Part shown: positions 6,781-13,501 of the stretch, piece after piece
How positions within the stretch are numbered: the first letter of the stretch is position 1
Layout of the letters: every line of letters begins with the position of its first letter
NCBI GenBank assembly: GCA_039024435.1
Contig: JBCCQH010000149.1
Span: forward strand, 1 to 13,501
Direction of reading: 5' to 3'
Length of the DNA: 13,501 nt
Source: JBCCQH01 sp039024435
GTDB lineage: Bacteria > Bacteroidota > Bacteroidia > J057 > JADKCL01
The notes under the pieces: generated by a model
Seen by the model: only the letters and a program-made list of their open reading frames with translations
What the model was told of the DNA's origin: nothing
Databases searched by the model: none
Position numbers and translations under genes: made by a program

Positions 6781-7221
6781 ATGCGCCTGATCTTCAATAT
6801 CACCATCCTATTGGCGGGATTCTTCGCCATCTTCAATTTATTTCCCACCGACAACGAATCGACCTTTACCGCAGCATCGGGTTCGGGTCCCGCGGTAAGC
6901 GGTGACATCCCCGCCGCCCCGGTGATCAACCGCAATACTGCGGGCGGAAAGTTGTTCATGGAAAACTGTTCCCGCTGCCACAGCGCCAACCTCACCCAGG
7001 ACATGACGGGGCCGGCCTTGTTCGGCATTGAGGAGCGGGTCGAAGACCGCAAATTGCTCGCCGCTTGGATCAAAAATGCCGGCAAGGTGCTCGAAACTGA
7101 CGATCCCTATTTCCGAAGACTTTGGCTGGAATGGAACAAAGCCAATATGGACCCCATGCCGCACCTCAGCGCCGAGGAAATCGACGCCATCATCACCGAG
7201 TTGACGAGCGAGAGTTCCTGA
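6781..7221 (+). CDS. Small membrane-anchored or secreted class I cytochrome c
   Basis: The protein has 146 residues. The N-terminal hydrophobic stretch (residues 3-21) is a signal peptide or membrane anchor, followed by a flexible Ser/Gly/Ala-rich linker to about residue 50. The haem motif CSRCH (Cys63, Cys66, His67) lies in the usual GGKLFMENCSRCHS setting. The sixth haem ligand is probably Met126 in MDPMPHLS, followed by the typical closing helix SAEEIDAIITEL. One haem, so a periplasmic electron carrier; the partner is unknown and no oxidase or reductase genes are adjacent. The gene stands alone, with a strong ribosome site and a long GC-rich leader. It is convergent with the anti-sigma gene. 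Confidence 0.95.
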   Translation: MRLIFNITILLAGFFAIFNLFPTDNESTFTAASGSGPAVSGDIPAAPVINRNTAGGKLFMENCSRCHSANLTQDMTGPALFGIEERVEDRKLLAAWIKNAGKVLETDDPYFRRLWLEWNKANMDPMPHLSAEEIDAIITELTSESS

Positions 7222-7235
7222 CTCACCGGACAAAG

Positions 7236-7266
7236 ATTCGAGTAAAAGCGCGTGTTTGGCTCGAAT
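7236..7266. terminator. Inverted repeat between two convergent genes
   Basis: ATTCGAG (7236-7242) pairs with CTCGAAT (7260-7266) around a 17-base loop in the 56-base gap where the cytochrome and anti-sigma transcripts meet. There is no real T tract, so a bidirectional terminator is only a suggestion from position and symmetry. Confidence 0.25.
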
Positions 7267-7277
7267 GCTGCGCCAGC

Positions 7278-7910
7278 TCAACGAAACCGATCCCGGGCCG
7301 CCTCGGCTTGGGCTGGATCGGGAAAACTGGTCGCCGCAACCCCGCCCGTAGTACGCCCCTGGCCCGGCGGCGGTAAGGTCGCAATCGTTTCCGCCAATTT
7401 CGCATCCATGGCCGGAGCCGCATCGTTGCGCCGCCGCCGCGCCGTATCGCGGATCAGCGTACGCCCACCCGCTTTTTCCTCGATGGCGGGAAGGGGGTGC
7501 TCGGCGACTTCTGGCGCGGGCAAAAACACGGTGTCCACCACCCGCACCTGTTTCCAGACGGTGTCTGCCACCGCCGCGTAGCTCAGGTCGGCGGGATCTT
7601 GGGTCAGGCCCCTCCCCCACCAAGCCAGCAAAGCCACGAGCACGACCGCGGCCGCCGCCTGCCACCAAGGGATGCCCACCGGCACCGGTTTTGCCCGGTG
7701 CATCAAACGGGCGGCCCCCCCGGGATCCCGGGGAGCCATTTCCGCCCCCAGCGCTTCACGGATGCGCTTGCGCAAGGCCCGCTCGGCCACGAAGGCCTCC
7801 GCGCCTCCCAACTCCGCATCCACGAAAGCGCGATCCTCCGCGCTCAGTTCCGAATAGTTTCCGCGCGCCAGCAGCGCGTCCAGTCGATCATCAGCGTCCA
7901 TCATCTTCAT
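7278..7910 (-). CDS. Anti-sigma-factor-like protein with one membrane span
   Basis: The protein has 210 residues. The N-terminal cytoplasmic part (1-75) is charged and helical (LDALLARGNYSELSAEDRAFVDAEL..ALRKRIREALG), as in Bacteroidota anti-sigma proteins. A single membrane span lies at about residues 82-98 (WWQAAAAVVLVALLAWWG), followed by a periplasmic region rich in Pro, Ala and Arg with no recognisable domain. It overlaps the sigma gene by 20 bases and is read after it, the classic layout for a sigma/anti-sigma pair. The inferred role is to hold that sigma factor at the membrane until a signal releases it. Sequence support is mainly architecture and context. ATGs at 7904 and 7901 are alternative starts. 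Confidence 0.78.
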   Translation of the reverse strand: MKMMDADDRLDALLARGNYSELSAEDRAFVDAELGGAEAFVAERALRKRIREALGAEMAPRDPGGAARLMHRAKPVPVGIPWWQAAAAVVLVALLAWWGRGLTQDPADLSYAAVADTVWKQVRVVDTVFLPAPEVAEHPLPAIEEKAGGRTLIRDTARRRRNDAAPAMDAKLAETIATLPPPGQGRTTGGVAATSFPDPAQAEAARDRFR

Positions 7911-8493
7911 TCAATATTTCTGGTTTCAAATCGGCAAGTTCCCGGGCCAGGAATGCGTGTACGGCGTGCAAGCGCGACTTGACCGTTCCCAGCGGGCAGT
8001 TCTGTACTTCGGCGATCTCCCGCAGGCTCAATCCCTGGCGGTGGCGCAACAAGAAGGCGCTGCGCCGCGCCGCGTCGAGTTGGGCCAGGGTCCGGTCCAG
8101 GCGCTCCCGGAAGAGATCGGCATCAATCGCGGCGATCACTTGGGCGGAAGGCAAAGCTGTCGGTGCCTCGGCCCGGATTGCTTCGTGGACCCGGGTCTGC
8201 ACCGCCTGGTGGCGGTACCGGTTCTTACACATGTTGTGGGCCAGGCTGTACATCCAGGTACGGAAACTCCGGCCCGCGGCAAAACGGGGGCATTGCTCGG
8301 CAATTTTGAGGAAGAGGTCCTGGCAGAGGTCCCGCGCCAGTTCCTCGTCTTGTCCGGTCATCCGGAAAAAGTACCACCGCACTGCGTCGGCGTGGCGCAG
8401 GTACAACTCCTCAAGCGCCCGATGACGGCCCTTTTGCAGGGCCGCCATGAGCGCTTCTTCGCTGAGGTGACGATATTTACGTCGGTTAAACAT
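7891..8493 (-). CDS. ECF-type RNA polymerase sigma factor
   Basis: A 200-residue sigma-70 family protein with only regions 2 and 4. Region 2 covers about residues 25-95, including ELARDLCQDLFLKI (core-binding, 51-64) and FRTWMYSLAHNMCKNRYRH (-10 recognition, 77-95). Region 4 covers about 135-186, with the helix-turn-helix LSLREIAEVQNCPLGTVKSRLHA for -35 contact. Length and layout are normal for the ECF group. It is followed by an overlapping anti-sigma-like gene and preceded by a TPR-like gene 57 bases upstream on the same strand. The 57-base interval holds two nested inverted repeats but no clear promoter. Target promoters are unknown. Confidence 0.95.
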   Translation of the reverse strand: MFNRRKYRHLSEEALMAALQKGRHRALEELYLRHADAVRWYFFRMTGQDEELARDLCQDLFLKIAEQCPRFAAGRSFRTWMYSLAHNMCKNRYRHQAVQTRVHEAIRAEAPTALPSAQVIAAIDADLFRERLDRTLAQLDAARRSAFLLRHRQGLSLREIAEVQNCPLGTVKSRLHAVHAFLARELADLKPEILNEDDGR

Positions 8494-8550
8494 AGCGCAG
8501 GCGTAGGGAAACAGGGCTCCTATTGGGTATGAACCCTACACCGGGCGATT

Positions 8551-9720
8551 TCATTGTTGCATTTCCTTGATAAAATCCTCGTGGAGGTTCGGCTTGCCCA
8601 GGGAATTCGAGATTTTTTCGCAGAACTCCATGACTTCGGCCGCCTTCTGGCCTTCTCCCGCCGCGCGGTAATGCTTGTACAGCGCGAGGGCCGGGTAGTA
8701 GTAGATGTACACTGTATAGGGCAGTCCCGCCGGCGTATAGTGATAGCCGTCGCCGTAGGCCAGGAAGTCGAGGTAGTCCAGCTTCAAGCGGGTGTTCCAG
8801 TTGCGTTTCAGCACCGCGATGTTGTCGAAGCGTCGGCGGCAATATTGGTATACCGCCCCCACGATGTACAAATCGTCTTCCAGGACCTCCTGAATCTCCC
8901 GCACCATCGTCGGCGGTAAGTAAATCTTGCGGTCGGGGTTCTTTTCCGCAAGGTGCTGGATGAACCGAGCCGAGTTCTGCCAGATGTCCTTGCGGTCGCG
9001 GCCCAACCAGGCATAAGCTGAGTCATCGGCCTGGATGTCATATTTGGCCAGCAGCTTCCGGGCATAATCGGCGTCGTTCATGAGGTAGACATTGATGGCG
9101 GCGACATCCGGGCGGATGTTCTGCGTCATCTGCAACATCCAGGTCGGGTAGGAATCGTTGTCTCCGGAGAGGAATAAGATGCCGTTTTCCTCGGTCGAGG
9201 CCAGCAAGTTATAGCCAAAGTGCAACAACTGCGGCGCCAACTCCTTTGCCCGGTACCATTTGTTCATGTAGTAGGTGGCCATTTCCCAGTCCCCTTCCGC
9301 GTGGTAGTGGGTAAATAGGTTTTCCAGGATCTTGGGCCGGCTGGAATCGATCCGGTAAGCAGTCAACAAGTGTTCCAGATTGTCCTGGCCAAAACCGTGG
9401 TGCCAGGCGTAGATGTAGTGGAATTCGTAGGTGTCCGGAATTGCCGCTCCGATGCGCTCGACCAGTGCGGTAACTTTACTTTTGTAGGTGGTGTCCCGGA
9501 AAATGGCGGGAAAATCGCGGTAGCGGGCTGCCGCATACAGGTTCCACCAAGCTTGGGCATTGGTGGGTTCTTTTTCGGTTACCGCTCGCCAGAGGCGGTA
9601 CTGCGTGGTGTAAAACTCGTTTTCGCGCTCCTCCACCGTGATCGGAAGCACGGTTTCTTGGGCCGCTGCTGGCAAGACAACAACGACAAACAGCAAGAGG
9701 AGGAAGATAAATTTGGACAT
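8551..9720 (-). CDS. Secreted TPR-like protein with a DUF2723-like GDND motif
   Basis: The protein has 389 residues. A signal peptide (residues 1-20, cut after AAA before Gln21) is followed by helical repeats resembling tetratricopeptides (NAQAWWNLYAAARYRDFPAIF; ILENLFTHYHAEGDWEMATYYMNKWY). Residues 179-210 (NGILFLSGDNDSYPTW, then IRPDVAAIN) closely recall the segment after the membrane part in Bacteroidota DUF2723 proteins, typically NAILFTNGDNDTFPLW then RPDV. Here there is no membrane region, so this is a stand-alone soluble version. Location is probably periplasmic. Function unknown. It lies upstream of the sigma/anti-sigma genes in the same direction and may be co-transcribed. It diverges from pfkA. 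Confidence 0.88.
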   Translation of the reverse strand: MSKFIFLLLLFVVVVLPAAAQETVLPITVEERENEFYTTQYRLWRAVTEKEPTNAQAWWNLYAAARYRDFPAIFRDTTYKSKVTALVERIGAAIPDTYEFHYIYAWHHGFGQDNLEHLLTAYRIDSSRPKILENLFTHYHAEGDWEMATYYMNKWYRAKELAPQLLHFGYNLLASTEENGILFLSGDNDSYPTWMLQMTQNIRPDVAAINVYLMNDADYARKLLAKYDIQADDSAYAWLGRDRKDIWQNSARFIQHLAEKNPDRKIYLPPTMVREIQEVLEDDLYIVGAVYQYCRRRFDNIAVLKRNWNTRLKLDYLDFLAYGDGYHYTPAGLPYTVYIYYYPALALYKHYRAAGEGQKAAEVMEFCEKISNSLGKPNLHEDFIKEMQQ

Positions 9721-9814
9721 GGGGGATTGTTATTTTGCCCTACGGTACACCTGACTTGAAAAAAGGTTCAGGCAAAATCCGCATTTTTTTCGCCAGCCCT
9801 TCTATATTTATGCC

Positions 9815-10795
9815 ATGAGCGAAATCAAGACCATTGGGGTATTCACTTCCGGCGGGGACAGTCCCGGTATGAACGCCTGCATCCGTGCGGTAGTGCGGAC
9901 CGGAATCTACCATAAGCTCCGGGTGATGGGCATCTACCGGGGCTACGAAGGTATGATCGACGGGGACATCGAAGAAATGAAATCAAGCAGCGTCAGCGAC
10001 ATCATTCACCACGGGGGTACGATCCTGCAGTCGGCGCGCAGCCAGCGTTTTCGGACCCCGGAAGGCCGGGCCACCGCCGCGGAAAATCTGCGCCAGGCCG
10101 GCATCGAAGGGGTGGTGGCCATCGGGGGTGATGGCACCATTACCGGGGCGAAGGTCTTCTCCGCCGAGCACAAAATTCCTTTTGTCGCCTGTCCGGGAAC
10201 CATCGACAACGACCTCTTCGGCACCGATTACACCATCGGCTACGATACGGCGCTCAATACGGCAGTGTACGCAGTCGACAAGATCCGCGACACCGCCGCC
10301 TCCCACAACCGCCTGTTTTTGATCGAGGTCATGGGCCGCGACGCCGGTTTCATCGCGCTGAATGCCGGGATTGCCGGAGGGGCGGAAGCAGTTTTGATCC
10401 CGGAAACCCCAACTGACGTGTCAGGATTGATCGCCACATTGAAACAGGGCTGGGACCGCAAAAAATCATCCAGCATCATCGTGGTCGCGGAAGGCGATGA
10501 GGCCGGGGGAGCATTTAAAGTTGCCCAGGAGATCCGCCGCCAATTCTCCCACTACGACACCCGGGTCACGGTCCTCGGGCATATCCAGCGCGGCGGATCG
10601 CCCACCTGCATGGACCGCGTTCAGGCCAGTGAGCTCGGCAATGCGGCCGTGCGCGCCCTCCTCAACGGCGAGTACAGCGTCTTGCTGGGAAAATTGGACG
10701 GAAAAATCAGCAAGACGCCCTTCGAAAAAGCGATCAAAGAGCACAATGACATCAACATGAATCTGGTCGAGTTGGTCAAGGTGCTTTCCATTTGA
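9815..10795 (+). CDS. pfkA: 6-phosphofructokinase, ATP type
   Basis: The protein has 326 residues, the usual PfkA length, and catalyses ATP plus fructose 6-phosphate to fructose 1,6-bisphosphate, the committed step of glycolysis, in the cytoplasm. The N-terminus IGVFTSGGDSPGMNA is the standard family start, which fixes the ATG. GGDGT (104-108) and PGTIDND (127-133) carry the Gly residues typical of ATP enzymes; pyrophosphate users have Asp and Lys there. The catalytic base is Asp131. MGRDAGF and the effector/substrate-binding LGHIQRGGSP near 255-264 are present. No partner gene is adjacent. A box resembling the -7 promoter (TATATTTA, 9803-9810) ends only 4 bases before the ATG. Confidence 0.97.
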   Translation: MSEIKTIGVFTSGGDSPGMNACIRAVVRTGIYHKLRVMGIYRGYEGMIDGDIEEMKSSSVSDIIHHGGTILQSARSQRFRTPEGRATAAENLRQAGIEGVVAIGGDGTITGAKVFSAEHKIPFVACPGTIDNDLFGTDYTIGYDTALNTAVYAVDKIRDTAASHNRLFLIEVMGRDAGFIALNAGIAGGAEAVLIPETPTDVSGLIATLKQGWDRKKSSSIIVVAEGDEAGGAFKVAQEIRRQFSHYDTRVTVLGHIQRGGSPTCMDRVQASELGNAAVRALLNGEYSVLLGKLDGKISKTPFEKAIKEHNDINMNLVELVKVLSI

Positions 10796-10825
10796 GCGGC
10801 GATTTGGATATAATTCTACGAATAC

Positions 10826-10903
10826 GCGGGGACCACTTGATAGGCCGCGGGGCCGCCCTTTGCTTGCGCTTGCCGGCCCGGTTTCAGCCCGGAAATCGAA
10901 ACC
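10826..10903 (+). other. Tandem hairpins in the pfkA-bioB interval
   Basis: GGGCCG (10850-10855) pairs with CGGCCC (10874-10879) around 18 bases. Directly next to it, GGTTTC (10880-10885) pairs with GAAACC (10898-10903) around 12 bases. A weaker CGCGG/CCGCG pair lies just before. There is no T run, so a standard terminator for pfkA is not obvious. The region could be part of a bioB leader if transcription begins upstream. No known riboswitch recognised. Confidence 0.35.
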
Positions 10904-10941
10904 TGTGGAAGGATCGCCCTGCCATCGCATTTGAATTTTGT

Positions 10942-10949
10942 TAGATTTG
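10942..10949 (+). promoter_or_regulatory. -7-like promoter box just before bioB
   Basis: TAGATTTG fits TAnnTTTG exactly and ends 6 bases before the bioB ATG, which would give a leaderless or near-leaderless message. No TTTG occurs at the expected 19-21 base spacing upstream, so this rests on the -7 box alone. Confidence 0.35.
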
Positions 10950-10955
10950 TGAAAC

Positions 10956-11945
10956 ATGAATACTCCTCTGCGCAACGACTGGACCCGGGACGAAGTGGCG
11001 GAAATCTACCGCCGGCCCCTCCTCGAACTCATTTACGAAGCGGCGACCGTTCACCGCAACAACAATGAACCGGACGAGGTTCAGGTCTGTACCCTGCTGA
11101 GTGTCAAGACTGGCGGTTGTCCGGAAGACTGTTCCTACTGTCCTCAAGCGGCCCGTTACCACACGGGAGTCAAGGTCCACAAGCTCATGGATGTCCCGGT
11201 CGTGTTGCGGGCGGCCCGCAAAGCCAAGGCGGCGGGGTCTACACGTTTCTGCATGGGCGCCGCGTGGCGCGAAGTGCGGGACAATCGCGATTTTGACAAG
11301 GTGCTCTCGATGATCTCCGGCGTAAATGCCATGGGCATGGAAGTGTGCTGCACCATGGGCATGCTCACCGAGGAACAGGCCCGCAAGATGAAGGCGGCGG
11401 GCCTGCACGCCTACAACCACAACCTGGACACGAGTGAGGAATATTACGACGACATCATCACCACGCGCACCTACGACGACCGGCTGGAAACATTGGAAAA
11501 TGTACGCAATGCCGGGGTAAATGTCTGTAGCGGCGGCATCATCGGGCTGGGCGAAAGCGAGGAAGACCGCATCGGGATGCTTTGGACTTTGGCGACGCTC
11601 CCCGAGCATCCCGAATCGGTCCCGGTCAATGCACTGGTTCCGGTCGCCGGCACGCCGCTCGAAAAGCAGCCCAAGGTGGAGATCTGGCAAATGTCCCGCA
11701 TGGTGGCCACCGCCCGCATCCTCATGCCCAAAACCAAGGTTCGACTCTCGGCCGGTCGCGTGCGCATGAGTGAAGTCGAGCAAGCCTTCCTCTTTCTGGC
11801 CGGCGCCAACAGCATATTTGCCGGGGACAAGCTGCTCACGACCCCGAACAATGGCGTCATGAATGACCAACTCATGTTTGAATTGCTGGGATTGCGGCCG
11901 CAAAAGTCGTCGGTCGTAGCCCAACCAGAAGCGGTGGTTCGCTGA
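10956..11945 (+). CDS. bioB: Biotin synthase
   Basis: A 329-residue radical-SAM enzyme that inserts sulfur into dethiobiotin, the last step of biotin synthesis. The [4Fe-4S] cluster motif CPEDCSYC is complete (Cys55, Cys59, Cys62). The ligands of the second, sulfur-donating [2Fe-2S] cluster are all visible: Cys99 (TRFCMGA), Cys131 (MEVCC), Cys191 (NVCSGG) and Arg263 in VRLSAGR. YNHNLDTS and GLGES are also standard. The N-terminus aligns with known BioB proteins, so the ATG is secure. No other biotin genes are nearby, so the pathway must be scattered or incomplete here. The next gene starts 4 bases downstream, so the two probably share a transcript. Confidence 0.98.
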   Translation: MNTPLRNDWTRDEVAEIYRRPLLELIYEAATVHRNNNEPDEVQVCTLLSVKTGGCPEDCSYCPQAARYHTGVKVHKLMDVPVVLRAARKAKAAGSTRFCMGAAWREVRDNRDFDKVLSMISGVNAMGMEVCCTMGMLTEEQARKMKAAGLHAYNHNLDTSEEYYDDIITTRTYDDRLETLENVRNAGVNVCSGGIIGLGESEEDRIGMLWTLATLPEHPESVPVNALVPVAGTPLEKQPKVEIWQMSRMVATARILMPKTKVRLSAGRVRMSEVEQAFLFLAGANSIFAGDKLLTTPNNGVMNDQLMFELLGLRPQKSSVVAQPEAVVR

Positions 11946-11949
11946 ATCT

Positions 11950-12618
11950 ATGCACCGCGCACTTGGCAGACTTTTCGGGGCGGGGCTACTGATCCTGGGA
12001 TTCGCAACCGGCTGTGGGGACCATCCTTCCTCCAGGCAACCGGGTACCGCAATGCCCCAGGCATCGGAATCACCCATATCGGACGCTATTCCGGAAAAGG
12101 ATACTGCCGTTTTTGAAGCGGAAATTGCTGCGCGTATGGCGGCGGCCGACACGGTCGCCATTGCCCACGAGCGCCTGGAAAGGGTCTTTCCCGAGCAGAT
12201 TGCCGGTTATGCGGTGGACGTGGACAAAGCCAGCACCTTCGCGACGAACCGATTTGCCTTTTCCGAAGCCATCCGGGTGTTTTACGACGAACGTGAGGAG
12301 TACATCGAGTTGATCATCGGGGATTACGTCGCGGATCCCGATTTTTTCCGAGCCAATCTCCAACGGTACAACGAAGCCGGGGGCCGGGAAATTGACGGGG
12401 TGATCGAGGAGAAAATCAGCGGGGCCAACTGGACTCCGGCCTGGGCCAGCGACTTCTTTGCCTGGCGCCTGTACAACCGACCGCGCCGCCTCGCCCGGTT
12501 TTACGTGGGCATCGACCGGCGATACTTCTTGACCGTGGAAGCAAGCGGCAGGGACGCACCTTTGGCAGTGGAGGAAATACGGAATTGGGTGGATTGGGGA
12601 GCTTTACGAAAGGAGTAA
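11950..12618 (+). CDS. Lipoprotein of unknown function in the bioB unit
   Basis: The protein has 222 residues. A lipoprotein signal peptide ends in FATGC with Cys22 as the likely lipidated residue; the box is slightly atypical (Ala at -3). A Ser/Pro-rich linker follows to about residue 50. Next are a charged helical segment (EAEIAARMAAADTVAIAHERLERVFPE) and a mixed alpha/beta domain (IRVFYDEREEYIELIIGDYV; RRLARFYVGIDRRYFLTVEASG). Residues 70-220 look like a compact globular periplasmic domain, family not recognised. It starts 4 bases after bioB. There is no evident functional link to biotin, so read-through sharing of a promoter is the cautious reading. Confidence 0.8.
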   Translation: MHRALGRLFGAGLLILGFATGCGDHPSSRQPGTAMPQASESPISDAIPEKDTAVFEAEIAARMAAADTVAIAHERLERVFPEQIAGYAVDVDKASTFATNRFAFSEAIRVFYDEREEYIELIIGDYVADPDFFRANLQRYNEAGGREIDGVIEEKISGANWTPAWASDFFAWRLYNRPRRLARFYVGIDRRYFLTVEASGRDAPLAVEEIRNWVDWGALRKE

Positions 12619-12681
12619 GTGGCGACAAACTCCCCGGCCCAAGCCAAGTAAATTTAGCTTAACCGCAAGATTTTTGGCGCA

Positions 12682-13197
12682 TTAAGCATTGACTTTAGAG
12701 GTTCTCCTTACTTTTCGGTTCCCGACTTTCTTGGCTCTGCGGGACTTAGTCCCTGCCCGGGCTTTTTTTCGAATGATGGCTACGTCGCCTTTGTTCCAAT
12801 CGGTCCGTGTCGTCGCTTTCTGTGGCCCTTCCGGACCGCGGGCGGCCGCATCTGACGGAACACCAACCAAGAAATCTTCCTCCGAAAGATCAACTTCGAC
12901 TCCCCCGGCGGGCGCCGCCGTGGCCTTCGCTTCCTCCTCCGTTTCTAGCGCAACGAAACGAAAATCTGGCGCGTGTCCGGTGGCCAGAACGATGCGCACC
13001 ATCGTTTTGAGGGTAATATTTGAAGACCCATTGAGCAACTGAGAGACATAACCTTTGGTCACGCCCAGTTCATTCGCAAAAGCGGTCTGCGTGATCTTAT
13101 TCTCTTCTAAATATGCGCGGACCATTTCTACCAGTTGGTGGCGGATCTCTTCAATCCAGTAGCCGGCGGTTTGCTTCAGTTGGGATTCCGTTCTCAT
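12682..13197 (-). CDS. XRE-family helix-turn-helix regulator with a basic tail
   Basis: The protein has 171 residues from the ATG at 13197; a TTG one codon upstream is a possible but unneeded start. The helix-turn-helix is at about residues 30-73 (ITQTAFANELGVTKGYVSQLLNGS..LKTMVRIVLATG), a standard Cro/XRE fold. The N-terminal YWIEEIRHQLVEMVRAYL helix is typical of antitoxin-like and solitary XRE proteins in Bacteroidota. Residues 85-125 are acidic and low in structure, and the last 35 residues are strongly basic (RKKARAGTKSRRAKK..). No intact toxin gene is adjacent. A perfect inverted repeat 35-67 bases upstream of the start may be its operator. It is convergent with the lipoprotein gene. 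Confidence 0.85.
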   Translation of the reverse strand: MRTESQLKQTAGYWIEEIRHQLVEMVRAYLEENKITQTAFANELGVTKGYVSQLLNGSSNITLKTMVRIVLATGHAPDFRFVALETEEEAKATAAPAGGVEVDLSEEDFLVGVPSDAAARGPEGPQKATTRTDWNKGDVAIIRKKARAGTKSRRAKKVGNRKVRRTSKVNA

Positions 13198-13231
13198 CAA
13201 TGTCGGTGTTTAAAATAGGATTTGAACAATT

Positions 13232-13270
13232 GGCAAAAATTCAATTTTCTCTCGAATTTTTGCCTTTTTT
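13232..13270. promoter_or_regulatory. Perfect 11-bp inverted repeat upstream of the XRE gene
   Basis: GGCAAAAATTC (13232-13242) pairs perfectly with GAATTTTTGCC (13254-13264) around an 11-base loop and is followed on the plus strand by six T. By position (35-67 bases before the XRE start) it could be an operator for self-control. By shape it also looks like a plus-strand terminator, though no plus-strand gene ends just before it. Both readings remain open. Confidence 0.45.
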
Positions 13271-13367
13271 GGTCTTCCTGCCCCATTTCGCAAATCCCCA
13301 GATAACAGATGACAATGGCGTGCCGGGAAAAAGCGTAGAGCAGCATGAGCTGGTTATCGGGATCTAA

Positions 13368-13501
13368 GAGGCTGTTTAAATTTAATTCTGCGATTTTGCT
13401 ATGGCATCTTTTTTCGCCCCTCTTCAGCTATTTTCTCGCCCATAGCTTTGGCTATGGACTCCAAAATGAGCTTCGACGGACAAAAAAATCTGCACTAGCA
13501 A
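13368..13501 (+). mobile_element. MITE family A, copy 3, cut by the window edge
   Basis: This is the same element and orientation as 53-214, starting GAGGCTGTTTAAATTT right after TAA (13365-13367). 134 of the expected 162 bases are present, differing from copy 1 at about 8 positions. The internal palindrome CCATAGC/GCTATGG (13440-13446 with 13451-13457) is intact. The right end and second TAA lie outside the window. It sits about 170 bases upstream of the XRE regulator. Confidence 0.88.

Noticed and set aside
7691..8425. 244-codon plus-strand frame opposite the sigma/anti-sigma genes
   Set aside because: The product is Arg/Ser/Pro-rich low-complexity protein and lies antisense to clear sigma regions 2 and 4.
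10941..12161. 406-codon minus-strand frame over bioB
   Set aside because: Lies opposite biotin synthase with all cluster ligands intact; His/Gly/Val-rich shadow protein.
13200..13367. 55-codon plus-strand frame divergent from the XRE gene, ending in the MITE's TAA
   Set aside because: It crosses the perfect palindrome and has no signature; its stop is simply the target-site TAA.

Overview
The window looks like chromosomal DNA of a fairly GC-rich member of the Bacteroidota, probably near Saprospiria/Lewinella-like lineages. This is inferred from gene content: a DUF6580-type membrane protein, secreted beta-barrel proteins of Bacteroidota style, a tetratricopeptide-like protein carrying a motif known from Bacteroidota DUF2723 proteins, and several sequences matching the Bacteroidota -7 promoter box TAnnTTTG. 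No rRNA, tRNA, CRISPR array or intact transposase was seen.

Left part (1-2037): a possible 3' end of an upstream gene, then a 162-bp non-coding mobile repeat (MITE-like) ending in a TAA duplication, a minus-strand outer-membrane barrel gene with its terminator, a second inverted copy of the same MITE, and directly against it a different 233-bp repeat with 19-20 bp terminal inverted repeats and a strong internal hairpin. A third copy of the first MITE starts at 13368 and runs off the right edge.

Middle part (2038-9720): a DUF6580 membrane protein (minus) diverges from a penicillin-acylase-family Ntn hydrolase (plus), which overlaps a small membrane protein by 4 bases. Next come a secreted barrel-like protein and a small c-type cytochrome. 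The cytochrome gene has a long GC-rich structured leader and a perfect Shine-Dalgarno sequence. Convergent to these is a minus-strand group read as TPR-like secreted protein, ECF sigma factor, then a single-membrane-span anti-sigma-like protein overlapping the sigma gene by 20 bases.

Right part (9815-13501): pfkA (ATP-type 6-phosphofructokinase), then bioB (biotin synthase) followed 4 bases later by a lipoprotein gene, both pairs on the plus strand. A minus-strand XRE-family regulator with a very basic tail follows, with a perfect 11-bp inverted repeat just upstream of it, then the third MITE copy.

Most of the window is ordinary housekeeping and envelope functions. The least explained parts are the two non-autonomous repeat families and their nesting, the structured leaders before the cytochrome and bioB genes, the very short leaders of several genes, and the palindrome at the XRE gene.
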